Shown one piece after another: positions 55,270 to 64,000 of a stretch of 64,000 nucleotides of DNA. The notes below the pieces were generated by a model. That model searched no databases. It was not told where the DNA came from and saw only the letters and a list, made by a program, of their open reading frames with translations. Origin of the DNA: DASREM01 sp035652095. GTDB lineage: Bacteria > Acidobacteriota > Terriglobia > Terriglobales > Acidobacteriaceae. A program made the translations under genes and the position numbers. The DNA lies in assembly GCA_035652095.1 (NCBI GenBank), contig DASREM010000003.1, forward strand, positions 62,001 through 126,000, read 5' to 3'. Each line of letters begins with the position of its first letter. Position 1 is the stretch's first letter.

Positions 55270-57003
55270 CTACCACGCACTCCCTCCTCCTCCGCCAAAA
55301 CCACCGCCGGAGAATCCGCCGCCCGACGATCCTCCGCCGCCAAAGCCCGATCCGCTCGAACTGGCCCGCGGCGCCGACACAAACACCTGATGCATGTCGC
55401 TCGCCATGCTGTGCATCGAACTCGAGAACAGGATCGGGTTAAATCCCGTGTACCCCGTCGGCGACACATACCAGTTCGGCGGATTCTGCACGATCCCGGC
55501 AAACGCCTGCGCCCAGTGATGCTCAACTCCCAGCGCCATCGCGAACGGAAGATACTTCTCGAAAGTGTCTGGCGGCATTCGCTTGAGCCGGTCCGCGTCC
55601 ACCCGGTTCATGAATTCCTGAAATCCCAGGATCGCAATTTGTGTGCGCCCGCCCTTTACCGTTTTGGCCGTCATCTGCCGCGCAAACAACCACCAGATCA
55701 CCGCCGCTATGGCAGCGCAGACCACCACCAGGCCCACCGAATTGAAAACGTCTTTGATTCCGCCAAACTGCAGAATCAGAAATGGCGCTGCGCAGAGCAG
55801 CAATCCGCCAAGGTTATAGGCATTCGCCGAGTCCGGGTCCAACAGGTACATCCCTTTCTGCTTCAGTTGCGCCATGATGTCCTGCCGAATGATCGGCAAG
55901 GCGGTGTAGAACCGATTTTTCAGGCTCACCAGCCGCACCTCTGTCTGCTCGCCGGAAAAAATGTTTTCCAGCATGACTCGCTCGTGCGAAGCCAGCCCAG
56001 TCCAATCTGTCCGCGGTTTCAGCAAATGAAAGACATAATCCTTGTGGTGGAAGACCAGTACCTTGTCGTCTTTCTCCTCGATCTTCACAAAACCGCGCAC
56101 GGCGAGATCGATCAGGGTCGAAGTGATGTCCCGCGGATGAATGGTGTCGTCCAGCAGAGTTCCAGCTTCGGCGGGCGACATCTGCGGCGGCGGTTCATAC
56201 ATCGGCGCCACCGAGAGACCAATCTCCGGATCGCGACCTTTGTAGCGCCAAAGCGTGTACATCACCGCCAAAGTCCAGAACGGCAGAAAGATCATTGGAT
56301 TAGCGCCGATGAACCACATCAGCCGCGTGAACGCGCCCGGCTCCCTGAGAATGCCCTTGGGTATAAAGATGTCGATCGTCAACCCGCCGCGCATCGGCAG
56401 CGGGCTGGTGGTTTCGAAGAAAATTTCCGAGCCCCGTACCTGGGAAGTCGATTCGCGTCCGGTCGAGCCATACACGCCGGTGAACGCCTGCGCTCGCAGC
56501 AATCCCGCGGCCGCTCCCGGCATGTGAACCACGGCCGATGCTTGATCGATCGGGACCGGCCAATCGTTTCCCGTAACGTTCCAATAGAATTCGTCGTGGT
56601 CCTCGAAGTAACGAATCCCATTGCGCACGATGTAGTCAATCTCAACCGTGCGGGTCGCATCTTCAGCGCCGGGAATGGAAATCTTCAGGTCCCGATATCC
56701 ATGAGCCAGCTTGGATTCGTAATGAAGCTTGTGACCGTTTTCGTCGGTTACGCTCTCCACTTTCAAAATCAAGTCGTAGTTTGTTCCCCGAGGTCCGGGA
56801 TAGGAGACAGGAATAACCCGGTGGATGCCATGCCAGGCCCCGACAAATGACACAGCGATGCGCTCGCGGACCAGGGTGGACCCGTCGCCGCCTACGGTGA
56901 TGTCGTCGTGGAAGTCAGTAACCTGCCAGGAGTTGCCGAATGCCGGCGCTGCCCACAACAGCAACCATGCTGCTGCCCAGCACCAATGCTTCCCTCGCCA
57001 CAT
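55270..57003 (-). CDS. DUF2207 membrane protein with Gly-rich tail
   Basis: The protein has 577 residues: a signal peptide (AAAWLLLWAAPAFG), a DUF2207 extracytoplasmic beta domain (VLVRERIAVSF-like opening, WNVTGNDWPVP), a membrane helix (NPMIFLPFWTLAVMYTLWRY), a cytosolic part and two further helices. It ends in an SSGGGFSGGGFGGGGGSAW tail, as is common when paired with LemA. The lemA gene lies two bases upstream, which is the usual partnership of this family. Function is not known. Confidence 0.93.
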   Translation of the reverse strand: MWRGKHWCWAAAWLLLWAAPAFGNSWQVTDFHDDITVGGDGSTLVRERIAVSFVGAWHGIHRVIPVSYPGPRGTNYDLILKVESVTDENGHKLHYESKLAHGYRDLKISIPGAEDATRTVEIDYIVRNGIRYFEDHDEFYWNVTGNDWPVPIDQASAVVHMPGAAAGLLRAQAFTGVYGSTGRESTSQVRGSEIFFETTSPLPMRGGLTIDIFIPKGILREPGAFTRLMWFIGANPMIFLPFWTLAVMYTLWRYKGRDPEIGLSVAPMYEPPPQMSPAEAGTLLDDTIHPRDITSTLIDLAVRGFVKIEEKDDKVLVFHHKDYVFHLLKPRTDWTGLASHERVMLENIFSGEQTEVRLVSLKNRFYTALPIIRQDIMAQLKQKGMYLLDPDSANAYNLGGLLLCAAPFLILQFGGIKDVFNSVGLVVVCAAIAAVIWWLFARQMTAKTVKGGRTQIAILGFQEFMNRVDADRLKRMPPDTFEKYLPFAMALGVEHHWAQAFAGIVQNPPNWYVSPTGYTGFNPILFSSSMHSMASDMHQVFVSAPRASSSGSGFGGGGSSGGGFSGGGFGGGGGSAW

Positions 57004-57005
57004 TT

Positions 57006-57551
57006 TTAGAATTTCACCGCGACCGGTTCGCGATCCGCGGCCTGGACTTCGAAGAATTGCCGCAACTGGAATCCGAACATGCCCGCAATCAGGTTCGTGG
57101 GGAACGACTGGATCTTCGTGTTCAGGTCCCGCACCACGGCGTTGTAATAGCGGCGCGCATTCTGGATCGTATCTTCGGTCTGGCTCAGCGAGCCCTGAAG
57201 CTGGGTGAACTCCTCCGACGCTTTCAATTCCGGGTAACTCTCGGCCACCGCAAACAAGCTCTTCAGCGCTCCACTCAATTGGTTCTCAGCCACCGCCTTG
57301 TCCGCTGGAGAAGTCGCCTGCATCGCCATGGAACGGAACTTGGCAATGTTCTCGAACGTTCCTTTTTCGTGGGCCGCATATCCCTTCACGGTTTCGACCA
57401 GGTTCGGAATCAGGTCATGCCGCCGTTTCAATTGCACATCAATGTCGGACCACGCCGAATCAGCCCGCACCCGCAGTTGCACCAGGCTGTTGTACATTCC
57501 AACCAGCAGGAAGGCGATCACTACCAGAATGCCGAGGAAAATCCAGGCCAT
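57006..57551 (-). CDS. lemA: LemA family protein
   Basis: The protein has 181 residues from ATG 57551, which has a GAGGAG site. An N-terminal membrane anchor (MAWIFLGILVVIAFLLVGMY) is followed by the LemA signature VRADSAWSDIDVQLKRRHDL, IPNLVETVKGYA and late YYNAVVRDLNTKI. It sits in the membrane with a helical bundle outward or inward; the role is unclear. The upstream frame to 57698 is rejected as a read-in. Confidence 0.96.
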   Translation of the reverse strand: MAWIFLGILVVIAFLLVGMYNSLVQLRVRADSAWSDIDVQLKRRHDLIPNLVETVKGYAAHEKGTFENIAKFRSMAMQATSPADKAVAENQLSGALKSLFAVAESYPELKASEEFTQLQGSLSQTEDTIQNARRYYNAVVRDLNTKIQSFPTNLIAGMFGFQLRQFFEVQAADREPVAVKF

Positions 57552-57774
57552 GAGTTGCTCCTCGAAGAAAGAATCTGTCGAACTGTTGGAATCAAATGGA
57601 CGGTAACATACGCGGTAACCACGTGCAATTGCTTGAAGGTTCAGGCAACTCAATTCGCCCTGCCCGCATTCTCGCCTTGGGCTACACTGATCCGTCACTC
57701 ATTTACAGCCTGAGTGCCGGGATTCGCATCGTAAAATAAGACACAGGTCGGCTTAGGGGAGGTCAGCGAGTTCT

Positions 57775-58764
57775 ATGAAAATTTCCTGGAAACTGCCGCT
57801 GCTGCTGGCGGTCGCATCGGCGCTCTCGGGATTCGCGCGCGCCGAATCCTGCTCCAACTCCTCTGACATGGACCAGGCCACACGCACCGCCATCACCAGT
57901 GCGGCCATGCGCTATTTCGATATGGCCTCCAAGGGGGATACGGCATCCCTGCGGCAGAATGCCATTCCCGCGCTCGCTTCCGATTTTTCCGGAATTGAAG
58001 GCGCCGTTCGTGACAATCTTCCTAATCTCGCCGGAGTGCAGGCCACGGCCCGTCCTCCGTTCTTGCTGAAGGCTGAAGGGACCGGTCCACTGGAACGCGC
58101 AGAATTCCTGTGCGGTATCTTTAACAAGAACGGCCAGACCTCCAACAGCGCCGTGTTCATCATTCCCAACCTTCCTCCCGCAACTTATGCCATTGACGCG
58201 CTGGACGTTCCCGGGCCGAAAGGGAATTACACGGTGACCTTTGTCCTGCAGCAAATCGGGACCGACTGGAAGATCGGCGGCTTCTACGCCCGCCCAAGCC
58301 AGATCGGCGGACACGATTGGAAATGGTTTGCTGACCAGGCCCGGCAATACAAAGCCAAGGGCCAGACCCATAATGCGTGGTTCTACTACGAAGAAGCCCG
58401 CGACCTCGCCGTGCCTGTGCCTTTCATGAGCACTCTCGACACCGACAAACTGTACGACGAGATGCAGGCTTCGAAGCCCAGCGACCTTTCGCCGCCCCCG
58501 GATCTTGTAGTCGGAACCAAGACCTACAAGTTAAATGCAATCTTCCCCACCACGGTCGGCAACGACTTGGACCTGGTGGTGAAATACCAGTCCGCTGACA
58601 TCTCCAACACCGCGCAAACCTTTCAGGACAACCTTGCGGTCATGAAAGCCCTGCTGGCAAAGTACCCGGAGTATCGCGAGGCCTTCTCTTCGGTCGTGGC
58701 CCGCGCAGTCGCTCCCAACGGCCAGGATTACGGCACCATGATGCCGATGAAGGACATCAAGTAG
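57775..58764 (+). CDS. Secreted protein of unknown function
   Basis: The protein has 329 residues with a signal peptide (MKISWKLPLLLAVASALSGF, cut at ARAES). The rest is a folded alpha/beta region with WKIGGFYARPSQIGGHDWKW and a helical middle (QAKQ-type TPR-like KGQTHNAWFYYEEARDLAV). No family name is recognised. It diverges from lemA, with 223 bases between, and ends inside a tandem repeat unit. Confidence 0.8.
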   Translation: MKISWKLPLLLAVASALSGFARAESCSNSSDMDQATRTAITSAAMRYFDMASKGDTASLRQNAIPALASDFSGIEGAVRDNLPNLAGVQATARPPFLLKAEGTGPLERAEFLCGIFNKNGQTSNSAVFIIPNLPPATYAIDALDVPGPKGNYTVTFVLQQIGTDWKIGGFYARPSQIGGHDWKWFADQARQYKAKGQTHNAWFYYEEARDLAVPVPFMSTLDTDKLYDEMQASKPSDLSPPPDLVVGTKTYKLNAIFPTTVGNDLDLVVKYQSADISNTAQTFQDNLAVMKALLAKYPEYREAFSSVVARAVAPNGQDYGTMMPMKDIK

Positions 58765-59054
58765 TCTTGAAGAAGATGCGATTCTGAAGGCAGGTCGTCT
58801 TAGATCTTCCTTCGTAAAACTTCGTGTCCTTCGTGGTGAGATTTCTTGTCTCCCCCAGAGACACAAAAGTTCTCACAAGATATCCACACTCCCTGCTCAA
58901 ACGGACGTCAAGTAGTTTTGAAGAAGATGCGATTCTGAAGGCAGGCCGTCTTAAGATTTCCTTCGTGAAACTTCGTGTCCTTCGTGGTGAGATTTTTGTT
59001 TGCCGCCCAAGACACGGAATTTCTCACAAGATACCTAAACCCCCTGCTCAAACG
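58757..59054. repeat. Two-copy tandem duplication with 151-base period
   Basis: Copy one begins TCAAGTAG at 58757 and copy two at 58908; both end with CCCTGCTCAAACG (near 58904 and 59054). They differ by point changes. The unit holds the stop region of the upstream gene and the last codons of the ligase gene, so the whole intergenic space between converging genes was duplicated. The core CTTCGTGTCCTTCGTGGTGA also occurs in a weaker form at about 55207. Confidence 0.9.
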
Positions 59055-60106
59055 TGCACTCCTTCGGATCTTTATCCTCGCGCAATCCCATAAACACCGG
59101 TGCCCGCAATTTCAATCCCCCATCCGAAGTTTCATGTGTCCATTCGCCGAACTTGATCTCCGCCACCAGCTCCGGCTTGACCCAATGGACCTTCTTCGCA
59201 TCCACTGGCCCATTGAAAGGAGAACGCGGAGTCTCGCGCGCCTTCAGCACATCGAAAACTTGCTTCAGCAGCTTCTGGTCGAATCCGGTTCCCGCCTGTC
59301 CTACGTGAACCAATTGACCTTGATCGTTGAAGAGTCCGAGCACCAGCGACCCGAAATGCTTTCGGCTTCCCTCCGGTTCGGTATACCCGCCGATCACCGC
59401 CTCAATCGTCCTGGTGATCTTGATCTTCATCCACTCGCGCGTGCGGCGCTCCTCGTAGCAACTCTGCCGGCGCTTGGCGACAATTCCTTCCAGCCCTTTC
59501 TGCTTTGCAACCTCGAACAGCGCCAGCCCTTGCTCGGGATAATGGTCCGAGTAGCGCACGCCATCTCCCGTAACCAGGATTTCCTGCAAAGCCGCCTTGC
59601 GGTCCTCGAGCGCAACTTTGCGAAGGTCGTACCCATCCGCATAAATCAGATCGAACACGTAGTAGACGATGGGGATTCCGCCCTGCCCGGCCACGCGCTG
59701 CCCATATTTGCGAAAGCCGGTGCGCTGCTGCATCAAGCTGAACGACGCGCGGCCCTCTTCATCGAGTGCCACGACTTCGCCGTCCAGGACTGCCCTCGCC
59801 GCTCTCACTTGTGACGGTAAACTCTTCAATTCGGAAAATTGGGCTGTCAGGTCATTCTGGTTGCGCGACACCAGGCGGACTTGTCCGTTCTCGATGAACG
59901 ACACCGCGCGATAACCGTCCCACTTGATTTCAAACAGCCACTCTTTATCGTTGAAAGCTTTATCGGTAGAGATCGCGAGCATGGGGTTCACGGCGAGAGG
60001 CATCTCGCGCTTCACGGCGCCCTTGAGGGACTCGACCAGGGCTGCGGCCGGTGCTCCCGCTATTTTTTTGCCGTTACGCGGCGTCTGGATTTTGTCGTTT
60101 TTTTTT
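59035..60106 (-). CDS. ligD: LigD-type ATP-dependent DNA ligase domain, -1 frame of the split gene
   Basis: About 355 residues follow a poly-A tract. Motif I with the adenylated lysine is FEIKWDGYR; further ligase motifs are SRNQNDLT, LDGEVVALDEEG, EGIVAKRR and the OB-fold WMKIKITRTIEAVIGGY. The domain joins DNA ends in NHEJ. The frame is open upstream to 60540, but those residues are Arg/Gly-rich shadow of the phosphoesterase. It joins exactly to the phosphoesterase frame by a -1 step on A-AAA-AAA at 60105-60099, giving EKKNDKIQ and a fused protein of about 601 residues. No polymerase domain and no Ku gene are in the window. Confidence 0.85.
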
Positions 60107-60839
60107 CCGCCGCGGCCTTCACGGTCTTCTTCGCAACACGATTCCTCGCGTCCATCTTCGCCACTGCGTTCGCAAGCCAGGCCTGCTTGGCTTTTCCCTT
60201 TGCCGCCGGACGGTTGCTCTCCCACTCCGCCGACCCCTCGTCGCCCGCGATCTCGCGCATGCTGCGTCCGGAAATCGCCGAGGTATCCTCCTCTTCGATG
60301 TTGTAACCTTCCACCGCCGCGTCGTCGTGCTTCTTGATCAGCAGCCACTCGTTGCCCTTGCTTCCCGGACGCCGCCGCTTCATGTGTACGAGCGCAAAAT
60401 CTCCTTTCAGCCGCTTCCCTTTCAGCCGAAACTTCAGATCGCCTTTCTGCAGCATCTCGGTCGCTTCTTTGTCCGTTCCCGGAACATACTTCCCGTTCAC
60501 CGCAACTGGCGACAAAGGCTCCCATGTGCCCACGTCCCACACCATGACTGTGCCTGCGCCATAATTCCCCTCCGGAATAGTGCCTTCGAAGTCGTAATAC
60601 GACACAGGATGATCCTCCACCTGCATCGCCAGCCGCTTGTCGGCGGGATCAAGCGACGGTCCCTTCGGTACTGCCCAGGACACAAGCACCCCGTCCTTTT
60701 CCAGGCGGAAGTCATAGTGCAGGTGAGACGCGCGGTGTTTCTGCACCACGAACCGGTGCGCCGATTTCTTCTCTACCTTGGGAGGTGGTTCGGGCGTGTC
60801 TTCGAACCGGCGTTTGCGCTTGTATTCTTCCAGGGCCAC
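60060..60839 (-). CDS. ligD: LigD 3'-phosphoesterase domain, 0 frame of the split gene
   Basis: The protein has 259 residues. The phosphoesterase motifs are FVVQKHRASHLHYDFRLE, LVSWAVPKGPSLDP, HPVSYYDFEGTIPEGNYGAG and WLLIKKHDD. The domain removes 3'-phosphate or ribonucleotide ends before ligation. The tail after residue 247 is Lys-rich and stops at 60060 in a second A-run. The start is ATG 60839. It may be made both alone and as a fusion to the ligase part. Confidence 0.9.
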   Translation of the reverse strand: MALEEYKRKRRFEDTPEPPPKVEKKSAHRFVVQKHRASHLHYDFRLEKDGVLVSWAVPKGPSLDPADKRLAMQVEDHPVSYYDFEGTIPEGNYGAGTVMVWDVGTWEPLSPVAVNGKYVPGTDKEATEMLQKGDLKFRLKGKRLKGDFALVHMKRRRPGSKGNEWLLIKKHDDAAVEGYNIEEEDTSAISGRSMREIAGDEGSAEWESNRPAAKGKAKQAWLANAVAKMDARNRVAKKTVKAAAEKKTTKSRRRVTAKK

Positions 60840-61164
60840 GAGACTATTTTAATCGCAACCGTCCCAGGGAGCCGTACCGGCATAACTGTAGGGTCGCCGG
60901 AGGCTTTGAGCAGAAGCAGAGCCTTCGCAGCAGGCATTCGCGTCTATGACGACAGAGAAAGGGGCCTTCAACATTCGCCATATTGAATTACTGCACCACG
61001 CGAAAGGCCGCATGAACACAGGGCAAAACCTACTATGCGCAATAGTAGTCTCCGGTCAAAAGGCTCTGTGCGAATTTGCTAAAACCTGTTCCCAAGCGTG
61101 AGTCGCCAGAGTACACTCGTGGCAGTTGCTCTGGTCCGCACTTCCATTCTTGGGGCTCCCTATC
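60840..61164. promoter_or_regulatory. Divergent intergenic region with 7-bp dyad
   Basis: No gene is supported. CTACTAT (61030-61036) and ATAGTAG (61042-61048) form a perfect inverted repeat with a five-base spacer, about 117 bases before the receptor start, and could be an operator. Both the ligD gene and the receptor gene start from this region. Confidence 0.35.
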
Positions 61165-63387
61165 GTGTTACGAAATCTCCTGGCGTTCCTGGTTCTCACT
61201 GTGCCTGTGCTCGCGCAAAACACACTCGAGGGCACAATCCGCGACAATGCCGGAACTCCGCTCAAAGGTGTTGCCGTTGAGTTGGAGCGTGCCGCCGGCA
61301 CTCTCGCACAAAAGACAGTCACTGCCGACAACGGTGAATTCAGTATCACTGCGCTTGAAGCAGGCGACTACATCCTGAAAGCGGAAACTGCCGGCTTTTT
61401 CCCGCTCAATTACAGTTTCACCCTGCGGGCGCGGCAGCCGCTCTCTCTCGCACTGGAACTCAAAAAGAAAGAATCGGTGCAAGAGACCGTCGAAGTGCAA
61501 TCCCGCTACCTGACCGTAGATCCGGAAAAGACTGGTAGCTCTTACACCTTCACCTACCAGGATCTCAGTTCCCTGCCCGATCCCCTGGTGAATTCCACCA
61601 ACGACCTCGTCAACAACCTGATGCCCGGCGCCAGCGACAGTCACGATAACTTCCTCGCCGTGCGCGGCACCGAGTTCTCGCTGCACGAGTTCATCAACGG
61701 CGTCTCTTTTCTCGACAATACCCAGCCACAGTTCAGTCCCGGAGTCAGTCCCCAGATCTTTGAAACGGTGGACCTCATGACGGGCGGGTTCACTCCCGAA
61801 TACGGCAACCGCTTTGGCGGTGTGCTCGACATCACCACACGCTCGGGCGCCGATCTCGGCGGGCATGGAGACATCAACTTCCGCGGCGCTACCCTCGACA
61901 ATTACGATCTCAACGCCGATTACGGCGGGCAATACAAAAAGCTCGGTTACTTCTTCTTCGTTGACGGATTCACCTCCGGCCGCTTCCTCGATCCACCGGA
62001 ACCCAGGGAGTTGTACGACTTTGGCAAAGGCACCCGCGGCGCGGCGCAGTTCGACTGGCAGGTTGGGAACAGCGATGCCATCAAGTTGTTCCTGAGTGGC
62101 GGTGGGGACAATTTTCAGCAGCCCAATATCACCGACGATCAGGAAGTCGGCCGCAATGCGCAACGTCACTTGCGGCAGCAGACCGCAATCCTGACCTGGC
62201 TGCACACCTTCTCGCCCAGAACCTTACTTTCCACCTCTCTTTATGAGCGCATGGGCTCCGATCGCGTGCTCCCCACGACCGATCCGATTACTCCGATTTC
62301 GACGGCTTCGCGCTCCCCGCTGACCGTCGGTATCAAAAGCGATTTCTCTACCGCCTGGCACGGACACTTTTTCAAAGGCGGCGTAGACCTGGTTCGCCTG
62401 CGCGAGAAAGAGAGCTTCTTCTTTAACAGCCGCGGCGATCCGGATGTCTTTCCTGCCTTCGGAGGCACGCTGCTTGGCGGCCAGGCCAGCGCCTACATTC
62501 AGGACCACTTCTCGCCCTTCCGCAATTTCACCATGGATCTGGGAGTCCGCTACGATTACTTCGACCTGGTGGACACCGGCGTGCAAACCAGTCCGCGCGT
62601 GGGGCTCGCGTACCACATCTCTCGGACCAGGTCCGTCATTCACGCGGCCTACAATCGCTATTTCTCGCCGCCTCCGATCGAGTATTCGCTGCTGGCCAGT
62701 TTCATCGGCCATAACGCGATCGACCCCGATCAGCGTGTCGGCAACGTTCGTCCCTATACTCAGAACTACTACGAGGTGGGATGGGCGCAGGAAATTGCTC
62801 CGCGCGTCAGCCTGGAATTAAACGGTTATGTGCACACCGGGCGCAATCCCTTCGAGAACCACGAAATCAGCATTTCGCGAATTTTCGTGCCCATCAACTT
62901 CAACAGCTCTCGGTCCAGCGGCCTGGAACTGGTGCTGAACATGAATCAGCTCCAGCAATACGGGATTACCGGACGCTTCCAGTACGCGCTCTCAAAAACC
63001 TTCTTCTACGGGCCGATCACCGGAGGCTTTGCCGGGGACGAGCCTCTCGATGCGGGGGAGCGCATCATTCCCGCCTTCGATCAGACCCACACCGGAACAG
63101 CTCAGGTCTTCTACCACAACAAGTGGCGCAGTTCCTGGATGGGCGCCGCCATGCGCTATGGCAGCGGCACCATCGTCGAGCATGGACCGCGTCTGCCTCA
63201 GCACTTCACCACCGACCTGGCCGCCGGCTTCAACCTGTGGAACCAGGAACCGCGACGATTGGATCTGGAGTTCGATGTCACCAATGTTTCCAACAGCATC
63301 TACCAGATCGCAAAAGAGAGCGAGGAGATCCCGATTCAATACGCTCCCTCTCGCACCGTAGGCGGCAGCTTGAAGTTTCACTTCTGA
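61165..63387 (+). CDS. TonB-dependent receptor-like protein with carboxypeptidase-regulatory domain
   Basis: The protein has 740 residues from GTG 61165; a TTG at 61126 would add 13. A signal peptide (VLRNLLAFLVLTVPVLA) precedes a carboxypeptidase-regulatory Ig-like domain (LEGTIRDNAGTPLKGVAV). Then come a plug domain (FLAVRGTEFSLHEFINGV, YGNRFGGVLDITTRSG) and a 22-strand-type barrel ending in KFHF, with the usual C-terminal aromatic residue. No TonB box was clear. Substrate and partner are unknown; acidobacteria carry many such receptors, often for glycans. Confidence 0.92.
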   Translation: MLRNLLAFLVLTVPVLAQNTLEGTIRDNAGTPLKGVAVELERAAGTLAQKTVTADNGEFSITALEAGDYILKAETAGFFPLNYSFTLRARQPLSLALELKKKESVQETVEVQSRYLTVDPEKTGSSYTFTYQDLSSLPDPLVNSTNDLVNNLMPGASDSHDNFLAVRGTEFSLHEFINGVSFLDNTQPQFSPGVSPQIFETVDLMTGGFTPEYGNRFGGVLDITTRSGADLGGHGDINFRGATLDNYDLNADYGGQYKKLGYFFFVDGFTSGRFLDPPEPRELYDFGKGTRGAAQFDWQVGNSDAIKLFLSGGGDNFQQPNITDDQEVGRNAQRHLRQQTAILTWLHTFSPRTLLSTSLYERMGSDRVLPTTDPITPISTASRSPLTVGIKSDFSTAWHGHFFKGGVDLVRLREKESFFFNSRGDPDVFPAFGGTLLGGQASAYIQDHFSPFRNFTMDLGVRYDYFDLVDTGVQTSPRVGLAYHISRTRSVIHAAYNRYFSPPPIEYSLLASFIGHNAIDPDQRVGNVRPYTQNYYEVGWAQEIAPRVSLELNGYVHTGRNPFENHEISISRIFVPINFNSSRSSGLELVLNMNQLQQYGITGRFQYALSKTFFYGPITGGFAGDEPLDAGERIIPAFDQTHTGTAQVFYHNKWRSSWMGAAMRYGSGTIVEHGPRLPQHFTTDLAAGFNLWNQEPRRLDLEFDVTNVSNSIYQIAKESEEIPIQYAPSRTVGGSLKFHF

Positions 63388-63404
63388 GCATTGCAACTAC
63401 GGGG

Positions 63405-63441
63405 TGCCCCATTTCTCGCGTGTTTTGCGAGAAATGGGGCA
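63405..63441. terminator. 15-bp perfect hairpin after the receptor gene
   Basis: TGCCCCATTTCTCGC (63405-63419) and GCGAGAAATGGGGCA (63427-63441) are perfectly complementary around a seven-base loop. It begins 17 bases after the receptor stop. No T-run follows, so Rho-independent termination is uncertain; palindromes of similar sequence are familiar from acidobacterial intergenic regions (recollection, not checked). Confidence 0.6.
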
Positions 63442-63574
63442 TTGCTTGTAAGCCGCCATAACACAACGTCGCGACAATCCTTTGACAATCTCTTGACCGT
63501 TGCAAGACGTCTCACTCCCCCATCCCACATATCCTTGTCCGCAGATCAGTCGCCGTTTCTTACAGGAGCCCGCG

Positions 63575-64000
63575 ATGACAGTCTTGGGGCGATTTGCGCT
63601 TTCTCTTTCATTTGTCTGCGCCACGCTTTGCTTTGCGCAATCTGACAACCATGCACCGGTGACGGTGAACTGGCCGATGTACAACGGAAATCCCTCGCGC
63701 ACCGGCTTCAACCGCTTCGAGACCACGATCAATCCCACGAATGCTCGCAATCTGGTTCAGTCCTGGGTGGGCGTGATGGGAGACCTCGTTGACATGTCGT
63801 CGCCGGCAGTCGTAAACGGCGTGGTCTACATCGGTTCCTTTGACGGCAAGCTATACGCCTTCAATGCCGACGGCTGCGGCCTCGCCACTTGCTCCCCGCT
63901 GTGGAGTGGAGCAACGGGGAACGACATCGTCTCTTCACCCGCAGTCGCGCAGGGAACTGTGTTCATCGGATCTACCGATCACAAGTTCTACGCCTTCGCA
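63575..64000 (+). CDS. Secreted PQQ-type beta-propeller protein (partial)
   Basis: 142 codons are present, open at the window edge. AGGAG lies before ATG 63575. A signal peptide (FALSLSFVCATLCFA) is followed by NWPMYNGNPSRTGFNRFE, then SSPAVVNGVVYIGSFDGKLY, YAFNADG and SSPAVAQGTVFIGSTDHKFY, the repeated blade of PQQ-like quinoprotein propellers. Whether it binds PQQ is not shown; many relatives are plain propellers. Confidence 0.9.
   Translation, partial: MTVLGRFALSLSFVCATLCFAQSDNHAPVTVNWPMYNGNPSRTGFNRFETTINPTNARNLVQSWVGVMGDLVDMSSPAVVNGVVYIGSFDGKLYAFNADGCGLATCSPLWSGATGNDIVSSPAVAQGTVFIGSTDHKFYAFA

Noticed and set aside
55222..56850. Plus-strand open frame of 542 codons
   Set aside because: It is antisense to the DUF2207 gene, is His/Arg-rich with no domain, and arises from the codon bias of the true gene.
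60107..60540. N-terminal 145 residues of the ligase frame
   Set aside because: They are Arg/Gly/Glu-rich without ligase similarity and overlap the well-supported phosphoesterase frame, so they are its shadow.
60051..60986. Plus-strand 311-codon frame over the ligD phosphoesterase
   Set aside because: Antisense shadow; the minus strand encodes conserved phosphoesterase motifs.
61168..62205. Minus-strand 345-codon frame over the receptor gene
   Set aside because: Antisense to a TonB-type receptor with clear domains.

Overview
The window looks like a chromosomal segment of an Acidobacteriota bacterium, most like the Koribacter / Terriglobia side of the phylum. This is inferred from gene content, not from a search: a VWFA-domain protein of acidobacterial type, an S55 (SpoIVB-like) peptidase in a non-sporulating setting, a carboxypeptidase-regulatory/TonB-type giant receptor, proteins with tandem putative Ig domains, a Ser/Thr kinase with a TPR sensor part, DUF2277, and LigD-type repair genes. 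Base composition is moderately GC-rich and genes are closely packed.

Bases 1-24196 form one long minus-strand exopolysaccharide operon of about 20 genes, read from right to left. It opens with a NusG-like elongation factor and a degenerate sigma54-type regulator. These are followed by the export machinery (Wza-like protein, outer-membrane barrel, Wzz/GumC, ExeA-like ATPase, CpsD-like kinase) and an initiating sugar transferase. Next come a Gfo/Idh dehydrogenase, a hexapeptide acetyltransferase and a DegT aminotransferase that together look like a WbpB-WbpD-WbpE amino-sugar route. After them lie a flippase, a methyltransferase, a secreted beta-helix protein, a Wzy-like polymerase, three glycosyltransferases and a polysaccharide deacetylase. 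The last gene is an NRPS that runs off the left edge; its adenylation domain carries nine of the ten residues of the threonine code.

Bases 24197-30057 hold a 740-base leader/intergenic region, a phosphorylation-dead LuxR-type regulator with a Sel1 repeat, a PerR-katG peroxide-defence pair with a clear promoter, and a PAP2 phosphatase. Bases 30058-34527 hold a large extracellular protein with a sialidase-like N-terminal part, an NPAIQ pentapeptide block and seven putative Ig domains. Its 5' end is missing, and it lies in frame with the PAP2 gene across a single TGA. Bases 34529-49565 are ordinary core and lineage genes: Ser/Thr kinase-TPR, adenosine-specific kinase, purB, VWFA protein, S55 peptidase, beta-propeller, MFS transporter, ICMT-like methyltransferase, aminotransferase, DUF4126-like and DUF2277.

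A tRNA-Ser(TGA) at 49699 is followed by about 3 kb of decayed DNA: a tandemly duplicated lipoprotein pseudogene, fragments on opposite strands that may belong to one gene, and an RND pump remnant. From 53 kb on, the window holds a second phosphorylation-dead NarL-type regulator, a PilZ protein, a GNAT acetyltransferase, a DUF2207/LemA pair and a secreted hypothetical protein. These are followed by a 151-base tandem duplication, a LigD phosphoesterase and ligase split at a canonical A-AAA-AAA slippery site, a TonB-dependent receptor, and the start of a PQQ-type beta-propeller protein that runs off the right edge.
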